From: Hamiltosporidium magnivora
Taxonomy: Eukaryota > Microsporidia > Dubosqiidae
DNA: 28,225 nt
NCBI GenBank assembly: GCA_004325065.1
Contig: PITI01000047.1
Span: forward strand, 1-28,225
Direction: 5' to 3'
The stretch's first letter is position 1; every line of letters begins with the position of its first letter. This document shows, in pieces, positions 21,285 through 28,225 of this stretch. The notes beneath the pieces were generated by a model, which did no database searches, was not told where the DNA came from, and was given only the letters and a program-made list of their open reading frames with translations. A program made the translations under genes and the position numbers.

Positions 21285-21517
21285 TTTTCCACCATGCCGG
21301 GTGCAGAATTGGCTTGCAGTATTCTCTGCTTGTTGTAAGAGGCGACTAAAGGGGACCGGTCTTCCATGTTGGATTTAGACGTAAGGCTAACAACTCACCT
21401 TATAAACCATCTTGTTACGAAGCCCGAAAAAGTATACAAACCCACTAGAAAAATACAGGTAGGCGGTATTAATAAGGGAGGCTATGACTGCAAGGATGCA
21501 TTACCGAAGATGAATGA
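21285..21517 (+). repeat. LINE-like 5'-end repeat, copy A
   Basis: About 233 bp matching copy B (14193-14428, reverse orientation) end to end, and copy C (28156-28225) over the first 70 bp. All three begin CCACCATGCCGG. Stem arms are partly kept: GCAGA with TCTGC, and GTTG with CGAC (one G-T wobble). The long-range ACCGGTCTT has lost its partner. The bases that follow (21530-21600) read DYWKLSHGTDGVYTPSNIQS. A small frame correction would make this resemble the W-x-L-x-T-W-N-V-R start of an AP-endonuclease domain, as in RTE-type LINEs. That last point is an inference. Confidence 0.85.
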
Positions 21518-21794
21518 TTATGTTGTAAATCGAGACTATTGGAAATTGAGCCATGGAACCGATGGTGTGTACACTCCATCTAATATTCAATCAATTATTT
21601 TTACACCGAGTTCAAACGCTCATTCTCAGGCAGATAGATCTTACCGGGGTTATTCTTTTCCACTTTATAGATCCTCTAGATGGTTAATGACGCGAAATTG
21701 TTACAAAAAAAACCACCTTTTTGTGATTGCAAAAAATAGTGCTATATTAGTAGTAGTTTATACGCTTATTAATTTTTTTCTGAGTATAAAATAA
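21366..21794 (+). pseudogene. 142-codon ORF spanning repeat A and beyond
   Basis: ATG to stop is 142 codons, the longest ATG-started frame in the window. Its first 50 codons lie inside the repeat, which in copy B is not open in this frame (a stop follows after about 21 codons), so that part is probably untranslated leader read by chance. Codons from about 55 on (DYWKLSHGTDGVYTPSNIQS, then SIIFTPSSNAHSQADRSYRG) look more protein-like and may be the start of the element's polyprotein, out of its proper frame. The end (LVVVYTLINFFLSIK) is hydrophobic and random-looking. I do not consider it a functional gene. Confidence 0.35.
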
Positions 21795-22739
21795 TCTTCC
21801 TATTTGTATTCTGTCTTTTTAATGTTTTTTTTAAATTTCTCGAAGCATATAATACTTGGCTTTCACATCAAATTTTAACTTTTCATTTATTAAAATATTA
21901 TTCTTAAAAATTGTGTTTTCTTAATATATATTCTCCAGCTTGCTCCCAACAAATCCGTCAGAAGATTCAAAACGAATCTTTTACAATTTTATAGGTGTAA
22001 AGTTTGTTTTTTTTTAAAAAAAAAAAGAATACGAAGCTGATGGTATTGTATACAATTTAGTTTTCTTAAAATACCATACCGACAAAAAAATATCGAAAGT
22101 ATTCAATTCAATTTATATATTGTCTCTATTAAAGATTTGGGGTCTTTTTATTTTTAAAAAATGTTTATCGTGAATATACGATTTAAGAAAACAATTCAAT
22201 AGTTGTGATCTGTCTATTTGGCATTTATATATGACATATTATTATTTCGGGTGTATACTTTAATCTATAAACTATAAAAAAATCAGCTAAACATTGACCA
22301 TATCTTGATTTTATACTAAATTTAATGCAAAAATGTTTATTAATATGCTTTTACGGCGAAATATTTATTATATTGATTGATTAAGAGCACTCCTATTTTT
22401 TTGCCGCTTACTATACTTATAAATGTCGAAAATAATCATTTTTTCAAAATTCATTTTTAGTTTAGAAATTGAATTTTTATTTTGAAAGAGTTTTATCAAT
22501 AAAAATATATAATGATTCTAGTGATTAGCACGATGGAATCGGAATAAAATTCAAAAAAAAGTTTCTTATCACACGATAAAGAAATTGAATAGTAAAATAT
22601 ATAATAAAATAAAATTCGATATAATTGCCATAAATCATCCAAGTCTACAAAATTATTTTTATAAAACGCCTTGCTGAATATGGATACTATATCTTAAATC
22701 GAAATGGGGCTCTGGAGGAACCAATAAATTACATCATAC
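21795..22739. other. T-rich stretch with weak minus-strand words
   Basis: A 20-bp near-palindrome of T9 then A11 lies at 22007-22026. At 21924-21981 the minus strand reads KIRFESSDGFVGSKLENIY; its DNA shares ACAAATCCGTCA with 23796-23807, where the minus strand reads ETFDGFVAEY. The rest is unassigned. Confidence 0.4.
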
Positions 22740-22925
22740 CTAACACACTGTTTTTAGGTCCAAGAAAACCTTATTAGGTAATCCAACTTTGATACCAGTC
22801 TTTCCTGCTGTACTTATGCCTTGATGGGCTTCTAAAACAAAGCTAACTCGTTTTTTTTGCAGCTCACAGCTTTCCAATCTCTTTAAAAGAACACAATTAA
22901 ACAATATATAATTATACTGTTGTAT
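22740..22925 (-). pseudogene. Possible Ty3/gypsy integrase N-terminal fragment
   Basis: 62 codons open on the minus strand with no ATG, in a GC-raised patch. It reads NYILFNCVLLKRLESCELQK, then KRVSFVLEAHQGISTAGKTG, then IKVGLPNKVFLDLKTVC, and stops. In gypsy-type polyproteins the region before the integrase core reads roughly GVLYKR...VL.EAH.G..GH.G...T...I...FFWP.L...V..Y...C. The VLLKRLE, VL-EAHQGI, GKTG and DLK-V-C occur in that order, with the second histidine of the HHCC motif missing. Downstream codons after two stops (CNLLVPPEPHFDLRYSI) could continue it. With two other fragments upstream on the same strand it would fit one dead element. This is judged by eye only. Confidence 0.4.
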
Positions 22926-23604
22926 TTAGAACTTTTAAATCTAATGTTGTTTTAAAACATATGAAATGAACTAAAATACCTCTTATATAAATAATGTAGT
23001 TTATATTGAAATATAAAAAATTTTAGCCTGTACATAAATATTTATAACTTCTAAGTACAAATAAATTAAATATTTAATATGAGTGATTTTTCTTTTCTCT
23101 TTTTGTTCGTTTTTCTATTATATATCTTCAATCCGTTTTTTGTAATTGCCAAGTTTTATACTTTGACTAAATCTTCTCACTAAGTACATCAACACAATGG
23201 ATTTATTATATATTTTTCCGCTTTATTCTTAGCGCATTATCATTATTTATATGTGTCTATAAGTATTTACGGGTTGTTCGTGTCTCTCGCCTTCATGTAT
23301 TACTTTCTTTGATGCTATCTATTCGTTGTAGATTAAAAACTCAAATGTTGGCTAAATACTCAAAGAATTTAATGTTTTATCGATTAAAATTCTTTATGAA
23401 AATATTTTTTGCTCGCTTTTATATATTCTATTACGCTAATTATCAATTTACTTTCTCCTTGAGTATGAAACTTCATTTCTAGTTATTTTCAGTACTTCGA
23501 AGTGCTACACCAACTTAAATATATGGTAAGATATTTTTGTACTTATCTATTTGATGCCATTAAATAACCAATAGCTTCTTTGTTATTTTTTACTGGTTTT
23601 TCGG
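22926..23604. other. T-rich stretch, nothing identified
   Basis: No long frame. If the gypsy interpretation of the neighbours holds, this gap is longer than the usual RNase H to integrase spacing and would have to include an insertion or unrecognisable decay. Confidence 0.4.
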
Positions 23605-23829
23605 CTATGCTGGCTTTTTCTGACGCGCAATGGAGCTATCTTCCATATCTCTCCGGTTGGGCACTTGGATCAAGTCTTTTTTGTTAATAAATTCAAATGT
23701 TTTTACTAACTTCATAAGATATATTGAACGATTCCATGTAAATGCTTTCATATTTATTTCGTGTCTTTTAAGATACATGTTACGGTATTCTGCCACAAAT
23801 CCGTCAAAAGTTTCACATACACAAATATA
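23605..23829 (-). pseudogene. Possible Ty3/gypsy RNase H-linker fragment
   Basis: 74 uninterrupted minus-strand codons, with no ATG near the upstream edge. It reads YICVCETFDGFVAEYRNMYL, then KRHEINMKAFTWNRSIYLMK, then LVKTFEFINKKDLIQVPNRR, then DMEDSSIARQKKPA. The pattern YR-YL-x-R, then LM(K)L..(F)EF, then V-P-N-x-x-D-x-x-D-S-x-A-R resembles the end of gypsy RNase H and its connection (YR.YLLGR, W...L..F.F, IPGKENVADALSR). It lies in the correct order between a thumb-like piece (24050-24340) and an integrase-like piece (22740-22925). The plus-strand frame over the same bases is a shadow, rich in F, I and S. The name rests on this weak similarity plus order. Confidence 0.35.
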
Positions 23830-24049
23830 TTAACACTACTCTTATATAAAAAATAATTAATTGAATGATAGCTAATAATTCGCAATAGTTTAGTCTTTAC
23901 TACTCGAACTTAATCTTAGTAAATGATTTCTACTTCGATAAGTTCAACCTTGCTTTTATTATTTAAAATATATATCGGGCCATTATTCAAATTCATTTAC
24001 AGATTTTATCTGTTATTTACTTTTACTTTCCGGTACTCATTATCAAAGA

Positions 24050-24340
24050 TTATTTTAAGCCAGTGACTTCGGATTCGTTTTGTAAATTTGCGTATCCATT
24101 TAGCAGACCGATTTATGCTTGGAAAAAACAGCATAATTCCATTTTATATAATAATATAATTGCATTTTCCTATAAGATTTGTCTATATCCTCTAATTTTC
24201 AAGGTCGGATTGTGTATTTGTTTTGTCTTTCCGTTTTCAAAACACATTTCTATTCTAAATATCAGAATACTACTATATTACGTAGCCCAATCAACTATTT
24301 CCTTTGCATTTTTTAAAAGTCGATAAATTCCAAAGGCTCG
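24050..24340 (-). pseudogene. Possible Ty3/gypsy reverse transcriptase thumb
   Basis: A minus-strand frame of 96 codons with three internal stops. It reads YRLLKNAKEIVDWAT, later FRIEMCFENGKTKQIHNPTL, then KIRGYRQIL, then ENAIILLYKMELCCFFQA, stop, IGLLNGYANLQNESEVTG. Gypsy-type RTs end with a strand NG-I-x-P, a K-I..Y helix, then (L).(R)F.GL.N.YR.FI.N.S..T. The IGLLN-x-Y-x-N...N-x-S-E-V-T segment fits this well and is the strongest single clue. The upstream palm motif (YxDD) was not found. A stop replaces the residue before IGLLN. The plus-strand frame over the same region is its shadow. Confidence 0.4.
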
Positions 24341-24772
24341 CTATCTCTTCTCTTATATAACATTGGTTGATGTTTCGTTTCTATATTGCTTTGTATAGAC
24401 TCGGCTGTAGAGCTTCAACTACTTTATATGTATTGACTTCTTTTTTTTCCTTTATTGTACCCTTAAGAATATTTTTATAAGTAAAAGATCGGTTTATTGT
24501 TTTTTTTTCACCTGAAGATGGCTTCTCTTCTGTTTAATGCATCTATATATTTTCCAAACAATCCAAGAGTGCCAAAGTATATATTTATTTTACAACTTAA
24601 AACTATTTAGGCTTATTTAGTTTTTTTTCGTAAAAAATACAAACACCCTTTACATACTATGCGAATATGTACAATATTCTAGATATGCTCGCCGAAATGC
24701 AAAACTATATTAGAAAAGCTTCATTATAGGAGTATTACGTTTGCTAGGTTTGGTTAACAATTCTCATATTAT
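24341..24772. other. T-rich stretch with broken minus-strand words
   Basis: Minus-strand words such as FGTLGLFGKYIDALNRREAI and YKNILKGTIKEKKEVNTYKV occur in different frames. They suggest continuous but heavily frameshifted decay of one coding block on this strand. None is assignable. Confidence 0.35.
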
Positions 24773-24964
24773 TCAGTGCAGTAAACTATTTTTCGTATTT
24801 AAACTATAGCGGCAAAATTTTTTACCTAATGATTTTCGTTTTGAACTTACTTTTTTGAGAAACTTATTCAATTGCGTTCTCTTTTGCCAATTTATTTTCA
24901 CACGCTTCGATATCATCTCGATCTGTGAAATTAGATCTGTCATTTTAGGCGTTTGATCGTACAA
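24773..24964 (-). pseudogene. Basic open-frame fragment, unknown
   Basis: 63 minus-strand codons without a stop, beginning at TTG. An internal ATG at codon 8 gives MTDLISQIEMISKRVKINWQ, then KRTQLNKFLKKVSSKRKSLG and KKFCRYSLNTKNSLLH. It is strongly basic and helical in pattern, as in nucleic-acid-binding linkers of retroelement proteins. Just upstream an ATG in another frame (MNKEKLVRSNA) suggests a frameshifted start. The plus strand here is T-rich, agreeing with minus-strand coding. No family can be named. Confidence 0.35.
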
Positions 24965-25614
24965 GCTTTTCTTTGTTCATCTTCAATCTAATAACTCTTA
25001 TAAATTCCCTCTTTTCGATCTAAATACTAACTTATGTTTTTGAACAAGAATAATAAAACAAGTGTTAATGGATTTTTGGAATAATAAATGGCATTTGTCT
25101 CATTTTTACATTTATGAGCATCCTATTTGATTTTTGGCTAAACTATTCAATATATAACAGAAAAAATAAAGATTAAAACTAATGTGTTTCAGTAAATTTC
25201 CTCGATTCTGTTATTTATTCTTTTTAAGGTCCCGCTGACAAATAAGTTTTTATTTTTGATTAATGACCTTATTAATTTCAAGGAAGGAGAAAGAATAACA
25301 CATTAAAAACCATCTGGTTGACAAAGAGTTCATAGAATTGGTGTGAAAATCTTTATTTTCATTTGCGTAGGATATAATGCACCCGGAATCTTTAGGTTCA
25401 TTCCCTATATTTCTTAGTTACAACATATTAAAAGAAAAAAATTGGAAACATTCTTTCATTCATCCTCGATACCGAAAGGTAAAAGAGGACTGGAATAAGT
25501 ATTTAAGTAATTATTTTCAAGATTATTATAGATTTATTAGTTATAATTAAAAATTTAATCAAATAAACATGTTAAATCGAATTATGGCTTTTTGATGTTC
25601 TTCTAAATTATTTT
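24965..25614. other. AT-rich stretch, nothing identified
   Basis: Only short frames. A GC-raised plus-strand bit at 25380-25500 reads protein-like for about 40 codons in shifting frames but is not assignable. Confidence 0.45.
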
Positions 25615-25870
25615 AGATTGTATCTAGACTTTTGGATTAAAAAAGATGAACGCATGTTATTTCGTTCTCTGGTTCTGTCACGACATCTCAGATTATTATG
25701 CCAAGATTTCTTTCGGAATTCAAAAATCCTATCACTTACATCTTTTCATCTTCTACAGGGTTTATATTTAGGTAATTCGCCCGTAATCGGAGTATCTCTG
25801 TCAAGATATTTTAGATATTATTTATGTGAACTTACATTGACAAATTCCCTTAAAAGGTGTTTCGATTAAA
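25615..25870 (-). pseudogene. Decayed frame, unknown; opposite strand also open
   Basis: The minus strand gives about 85 codons with two stops: KHLLREFVNVSSHK, stop, YLKYLDRDTPITGELPKYKP, CRR, stop, KDVSDRIFEFRKKSWHNNLR, then CRDRTRERNNMRSSFLIQKS. The charged, basic composition is typical of coding sequence in this kind of genome. The plus strand is open for 83 codons from a TTG and is rich in L, F, S and Y, which is the usual appearance of a shadow frame. Given the T-rich plus strand I favour minus. It could be a gag- or linker-like region of the putative gypsy element, but nothing diagnostic is present. Confidence 0.35.
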
Positions 25871-26733
25871 TATAACACCATTGGGATATCGTAGAGATAT
25901 TTAGGAAAAATAGTAAGAGTCTCTCGAAGAATTTTTAATAATCAATCATAGAGGATTTGTTTATGATCTACACTTATATTAGAGAAAAGTTATGAAGTAA
26001 GGGAAACGTATTTAAATGTCTCTTCTTTGCATGTTGTATAAGATAAGTATTAAGAACTATATGATGAAATTTTTTCACATCATATATCAACAGCATAATA
26101 TTCTAAAATGATCTTCTATATCTTCGAATTTAATTTTTGCATATATTCGCAATAATATTGATCTCGGAACAACATCGAAATACATTTTCTTTTTGAAAAG
26201 CATTTTACTTTTATCGTTGCAATTTCGATTTTGTATGCATAAAAGACCCGTTCTTTTTGCCAGAGCTTAATATAGATCGTTTATACTATTTAGGTTTTAA
26301 TTAGATTCTTACATGATTTTCAAGAGGCTGAAATCTTTAAGATAAGAGTTTTTTGCCTAGATGCTTATTCAAGAAGATCTTAACAAAGAAAATAGAAATT
26401 TGATATCCTATTTTTTCTCTTCGAAAATATCCGAGGTTTTTCTACCGTTTTATTCGTCTTAAGATACATTAGTTCTTAATATAATGCATGCCGCTTTTTT
26501 TATCGTCATTTTATGATAGAATTCGGCGTAAAAATTGGCTATCTTGATAATGAAGTCTATATTCTCATTATGGATTTATTTGCCAGAAATTTTCGATTCT
26601 AGATCTTATTATCTATTTTCTTCATTTTTTGTCTTTTGTTTTACACATGAATCTCTCTTTTGTATCAATATATATGTCTTATATATCAAAGAATATGGTT
26701 AAAAAGGCAAAAATTATTATTATTCGCTCTAGT
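25871..26733. other. T-rich stretch with faint minus-strand words
   Basis: Near 26120-26260 the minus strand reads KERVFYAYKIEIATIKVKCF and then YCEYMQKLNSKI. This recalls, without proving, the YADD and following strand of a LINE reverse transcriptase. Other parts are without usable frames. Confidence 0.3.
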
Positions 26734-27017
26734 TCACTTCATTTCATATTCTTCTTCTGCCTTAATATATGCTAATCTTTTGAACATCGATAAACATATA
26801 AAGAAATTTCGAATTATAATAGTACCGAGTTTTGAACAGAATTTTTCTAGATTGTCTCTCAGATATCTTCTGTCGTACAGAAAACATATGTATAGGCTAT
26901 TTCTGGTGTAGAACTGCGATTCAGGCCAGCATGAAACATAATCCTACTAGCCTGTTCTCTTCTTGAGTGGTGTGGGTTATCATTTGTAATTATGTTTGCT
27001 AGTCTTTCACAAATAAA
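26734..27017 (-). pseudogene. Frameshifted coding remnant, unknown
   Basis: Two overlapping minus-strand runs join into one protein-like block. The first (26862-27017) reads ICERLANIITNDNPHHSRRE, then QASRIMFHAGLNRSSTPEIA. The second (26737-26951, another frame, 71 codons) reads FLYDRRYLRDNLEKFCSKLG, then TIIIRNFFICLSMFKRLAYI and KAEEEYEMK before TGA. GC is raised at the upstream end. The plus-strand ORF at 26660-26911 is its shadow. A third minus frame contains FIDVQK, but the second frame is longer and better balanced. No family is recognised. Orientation and position would suit the start of the minus-strand element block of 22.7-27 kb. Confidence 0.4.
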
Positions 27018-27363
27018 TCATGCGAGACAGCAAAGGTATAGTTCAAGAGCAGGTTTTATCTAGTCTGGCAACTATTAATTCGTGGTAAAGGGGTGTTGTA
27101 ATGTATGTTTGGTTGTAGTTTGATCTCCTGCATGTTACTAGAGCATTTTAACAGACTATTTTGTCTTTTAAACTATTTTCAGTATATTCTTACTGCTTTT
27201 ATTGTTTCATTTCAGTATTTTCACTCTCAACTATTTTCTTTGTAATTCTAAGAAAATATTTTGCCTTTGGTAATAAGTGAATTAATAGTAATAAATTATT
27301 ATGTGTTTGAAAAATTGAATACTGATATTATTAAACTTTATTCCATGATAAAAAAGATCTTAC
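27018..27363. other. Boundary between minus and plus fossil blocks
   Basis: GC is raised until about 27125, then AT-rich. No frame or repeat match is supported. The strand skew changes from T-rich to A-rich within this stretch. Confidence 0.45.
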
Positions 27364-28155
27364 TATGATATTATTATTTGTCTCAATGTAGATGATGCTG
27401 TACAGGCAGTTTTAGAGGGAAAAAAATATATCTACGCCTAGGATATAAGCAAAGTTTCTTATTCCCTGTAAAAAAACTTGGAAGAGGTTTGAATAATGTT
27501 GAGTTTAAAGATGAAGCTATAATTTTGCAACTCTTGGCTTGTCTGGAAAAATCTAAAGATTCATCGACCAGGATAGCTGAAATTCTTGAGCTTTAAGAAT
27601 AAAACTAAAACGCAACTTACATTTTAAAAACTTTTTTAAATTCAAATATGAGTGGAAAAATGAAGTTACAAAGAAAAAAACTAGATGAAGCTCAACTCGC
27701 TAACTTATATAATGAAATCGAAAACCGAAAACCACATTCAAAATTATATAAGGCAAGAAATAACCAGCTGATAAATGTAAATTCTTCCTTGGGATGGTTA
27801 AAGAAATGATGTGTAAAACCACGTGAAAAGCAGTGTTCTGTTATATCCAGGATAGAAATGTCTTCTAGGGTGTAGTAGGTGTATGCTCATATTGCAATCA
27901 GTCTAGAAAAACAGTAGAACATGTAGCAACGAGATATGTAAAAATACTTGGTCATGATTATACTAAATTACACAATGAGGCAGTACGATTCATATATTCA
28001 CTTCTACTAAATATATGACAATTGAGTCTTCAAACCGAATTAAGAGTCACTTAGTTTAAGAAATTATTGATAATAAGTATGCAAATAACAGAGTGAACAC
28101 TAGAATAAAAACTAGTGTTAAAATTCAAAATAATAAGCCGCTATAATCATTTGGG
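27364..28155 (+). pseudogene. R2-type retrotransposon ORF, C-terminal half, decayed
   Basis: A chain of plus-strand frames. YDIIICLNVDDAVQAVLEGK leads to a piece with KVSYSL and KNLEE (two stops). Then 27480-27596 gives GRGLNNVEFKDEAIILQLLA and CLEKSKDSSTRIAEILEL. Then 27648-27809 (ATG, 53 codons) gives MSGKMKLQRKKLDEAQLANL and YNEIENRKPHSKLYKARNNQ. After a frameshift, 27830-28018 gives AVFCYIQDRNVF, stop, GVVGVCSYCNQSRKTVEHVA and TRYVKILGHDYTKLHNEAVR. Then 28021-28145 gives IESSNRIKSHLV, stop, EIIDNKYANNRVNTRIKTSV and KIQNNKP. The C-x2-C-x8-H-x4-C motif (last C replaced by Y in TRY) followed by an NNKP[D]-type start of a nuclease domain is characteristic of R2/CRE/R4-type RLE retrotransposons. 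The palm motifs of the reverse transcriptase are absent, and the end is cut by repeat C at 28156. Confidence 0.7.
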
Positions 28156-28225
28156 TTTTCCACCATGCCGGAAGCAGAATTGGCTTGGACTTTCTCTGCT
28201 TGTCGTAAGAGGCGACTAAAAGGGA
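28156..28225 (+). repeat. LINE-like 5'-end repeat, copy C (cut by window end)
   Basis: The first 70 bp of the same repeat as 21285-21517 and 14193-14428. It starts TTTTCCACCATGCCGG and keeps AGCAGA/TCTGCT and GTCG/CGAC as stem arms. It begins directly after the KIQNNKP(D) region of the R2-type fossil. This is either an insertion into that element or the end of the R2 fragment by truncation. The rest of the copy lies outside the window. Confidence 0.8.

Noticed and set aside
22007..22026. T9-A11 palindrome as a transcription terminator or hairpin signal
   Set aside because: Homopolymer runs are common here and no gene ends beside it.
23630..23833. Plus-strand ORF of 67 codons
   Set aside because: It is the antisense shadow of the better minus-strand frame, rich in F, I, S and Y.
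24063..24326. Plus-strand ORF of 87 codons
   Set aside because: It is antisense to the thumb-like minus-strand frame. The composition is that of a complement frame, and the strand skew argues against it.
26120..26260. FYAYKIEIA and YCEYMQKLNSKI as decayed YADD and following strand
   Set aside because: The two acidic residues are missing and no supporting motif is in place. Kept only as a remark.
26780..26840. FIDVQK on the minus strand as LINE reverse transcriptase motif A
   Set aside because: A longer and better balanced frame overlaps it. The distance to the YADD-like FYAYK near 26230 is over twice the normal spacing, and the AFD that should follow is absent.
26660..26911. Plus-strand ORF of 83 codons
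   Set aside because: It begins without ATG and is complementary to a charged minus-strand frame that looks like real protein.
1..28225. CRISPR array, bacterial operons or ribosome binding sites
   Set aside because: No regularly spaced repeats, no gene clusters and no bacterial-type coding density were seen. The sequence is eukaryotic in character.

Overview
The window looks like a gene-poor, repeat-rich stretch of an AT-rich eukaryotic genome. GC is roughly a quarter by eye and falls lower around 17.2-19.8 kb. A microsporidian or close relative is my best guess. The reasons are the base composition, the lack of introns or recognisable housekeeping genes, and a restriction-like-endonuclease (RLE) non-LTR retrotransposon family that I remember from such genomes. 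No database could be searched, so the host assignment is an inference. I found no gene that I believe is intact. Nearly everything readable is a fossil: frames of 40-110 codons broken by stops and frameshifts.

The clearest content is mobile-element debris. An R2-type element occurs as three fragments: 27364-28155 (+, including a CCHC zinc motif), 20519-20890 (-, C-terminal tail) and 12711-12815 (-, short piece of the same tail). A separate repeat of about 235 bp occurs at 21285-21517 (+), 14193-14428 (-) and 28156-28225 (+, cut by the window end). It looks like the structured 5' end of another LINE-like element, and its third copy abuts the R2-type fossil inside the start of the RLE domain. 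The C-terminal motif of a LINE polyprotein survives at 16211-16425 (+). Pieces read as the RT thumb, RNase H linker and integrase zinc region of a Ty3/gypsy element lie in the right order on the minus strand between 24.34 and 22.74 kb. A piggyBac-like transposase piece is possible at 765-950 (-).

A second kind of content is an unidentified small family. It has a 113-149 codon minus-strand frame at 10658-11104 and a decayed relative at 16946-17212.

Layout: 0-11 kb is mostly T-rich on the given strand, with scattered fragments. 13.2-16.4 kb is A-rich, with plus-strand fossil frames. 16.4-20.2 kb is an extremely AT-rich near-empty zone. 20.5-27.0 kb is T-rich, with minus-strand fossils interrupted by one plus-strand repeat. 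27.3-28.2 kb is A-rich and holds the best R2-type copy. These A/T skew blocks match the strand on which fossil frames are found. No tRNA, rRNA, CRISPR array, promoter or terminator could be supported.
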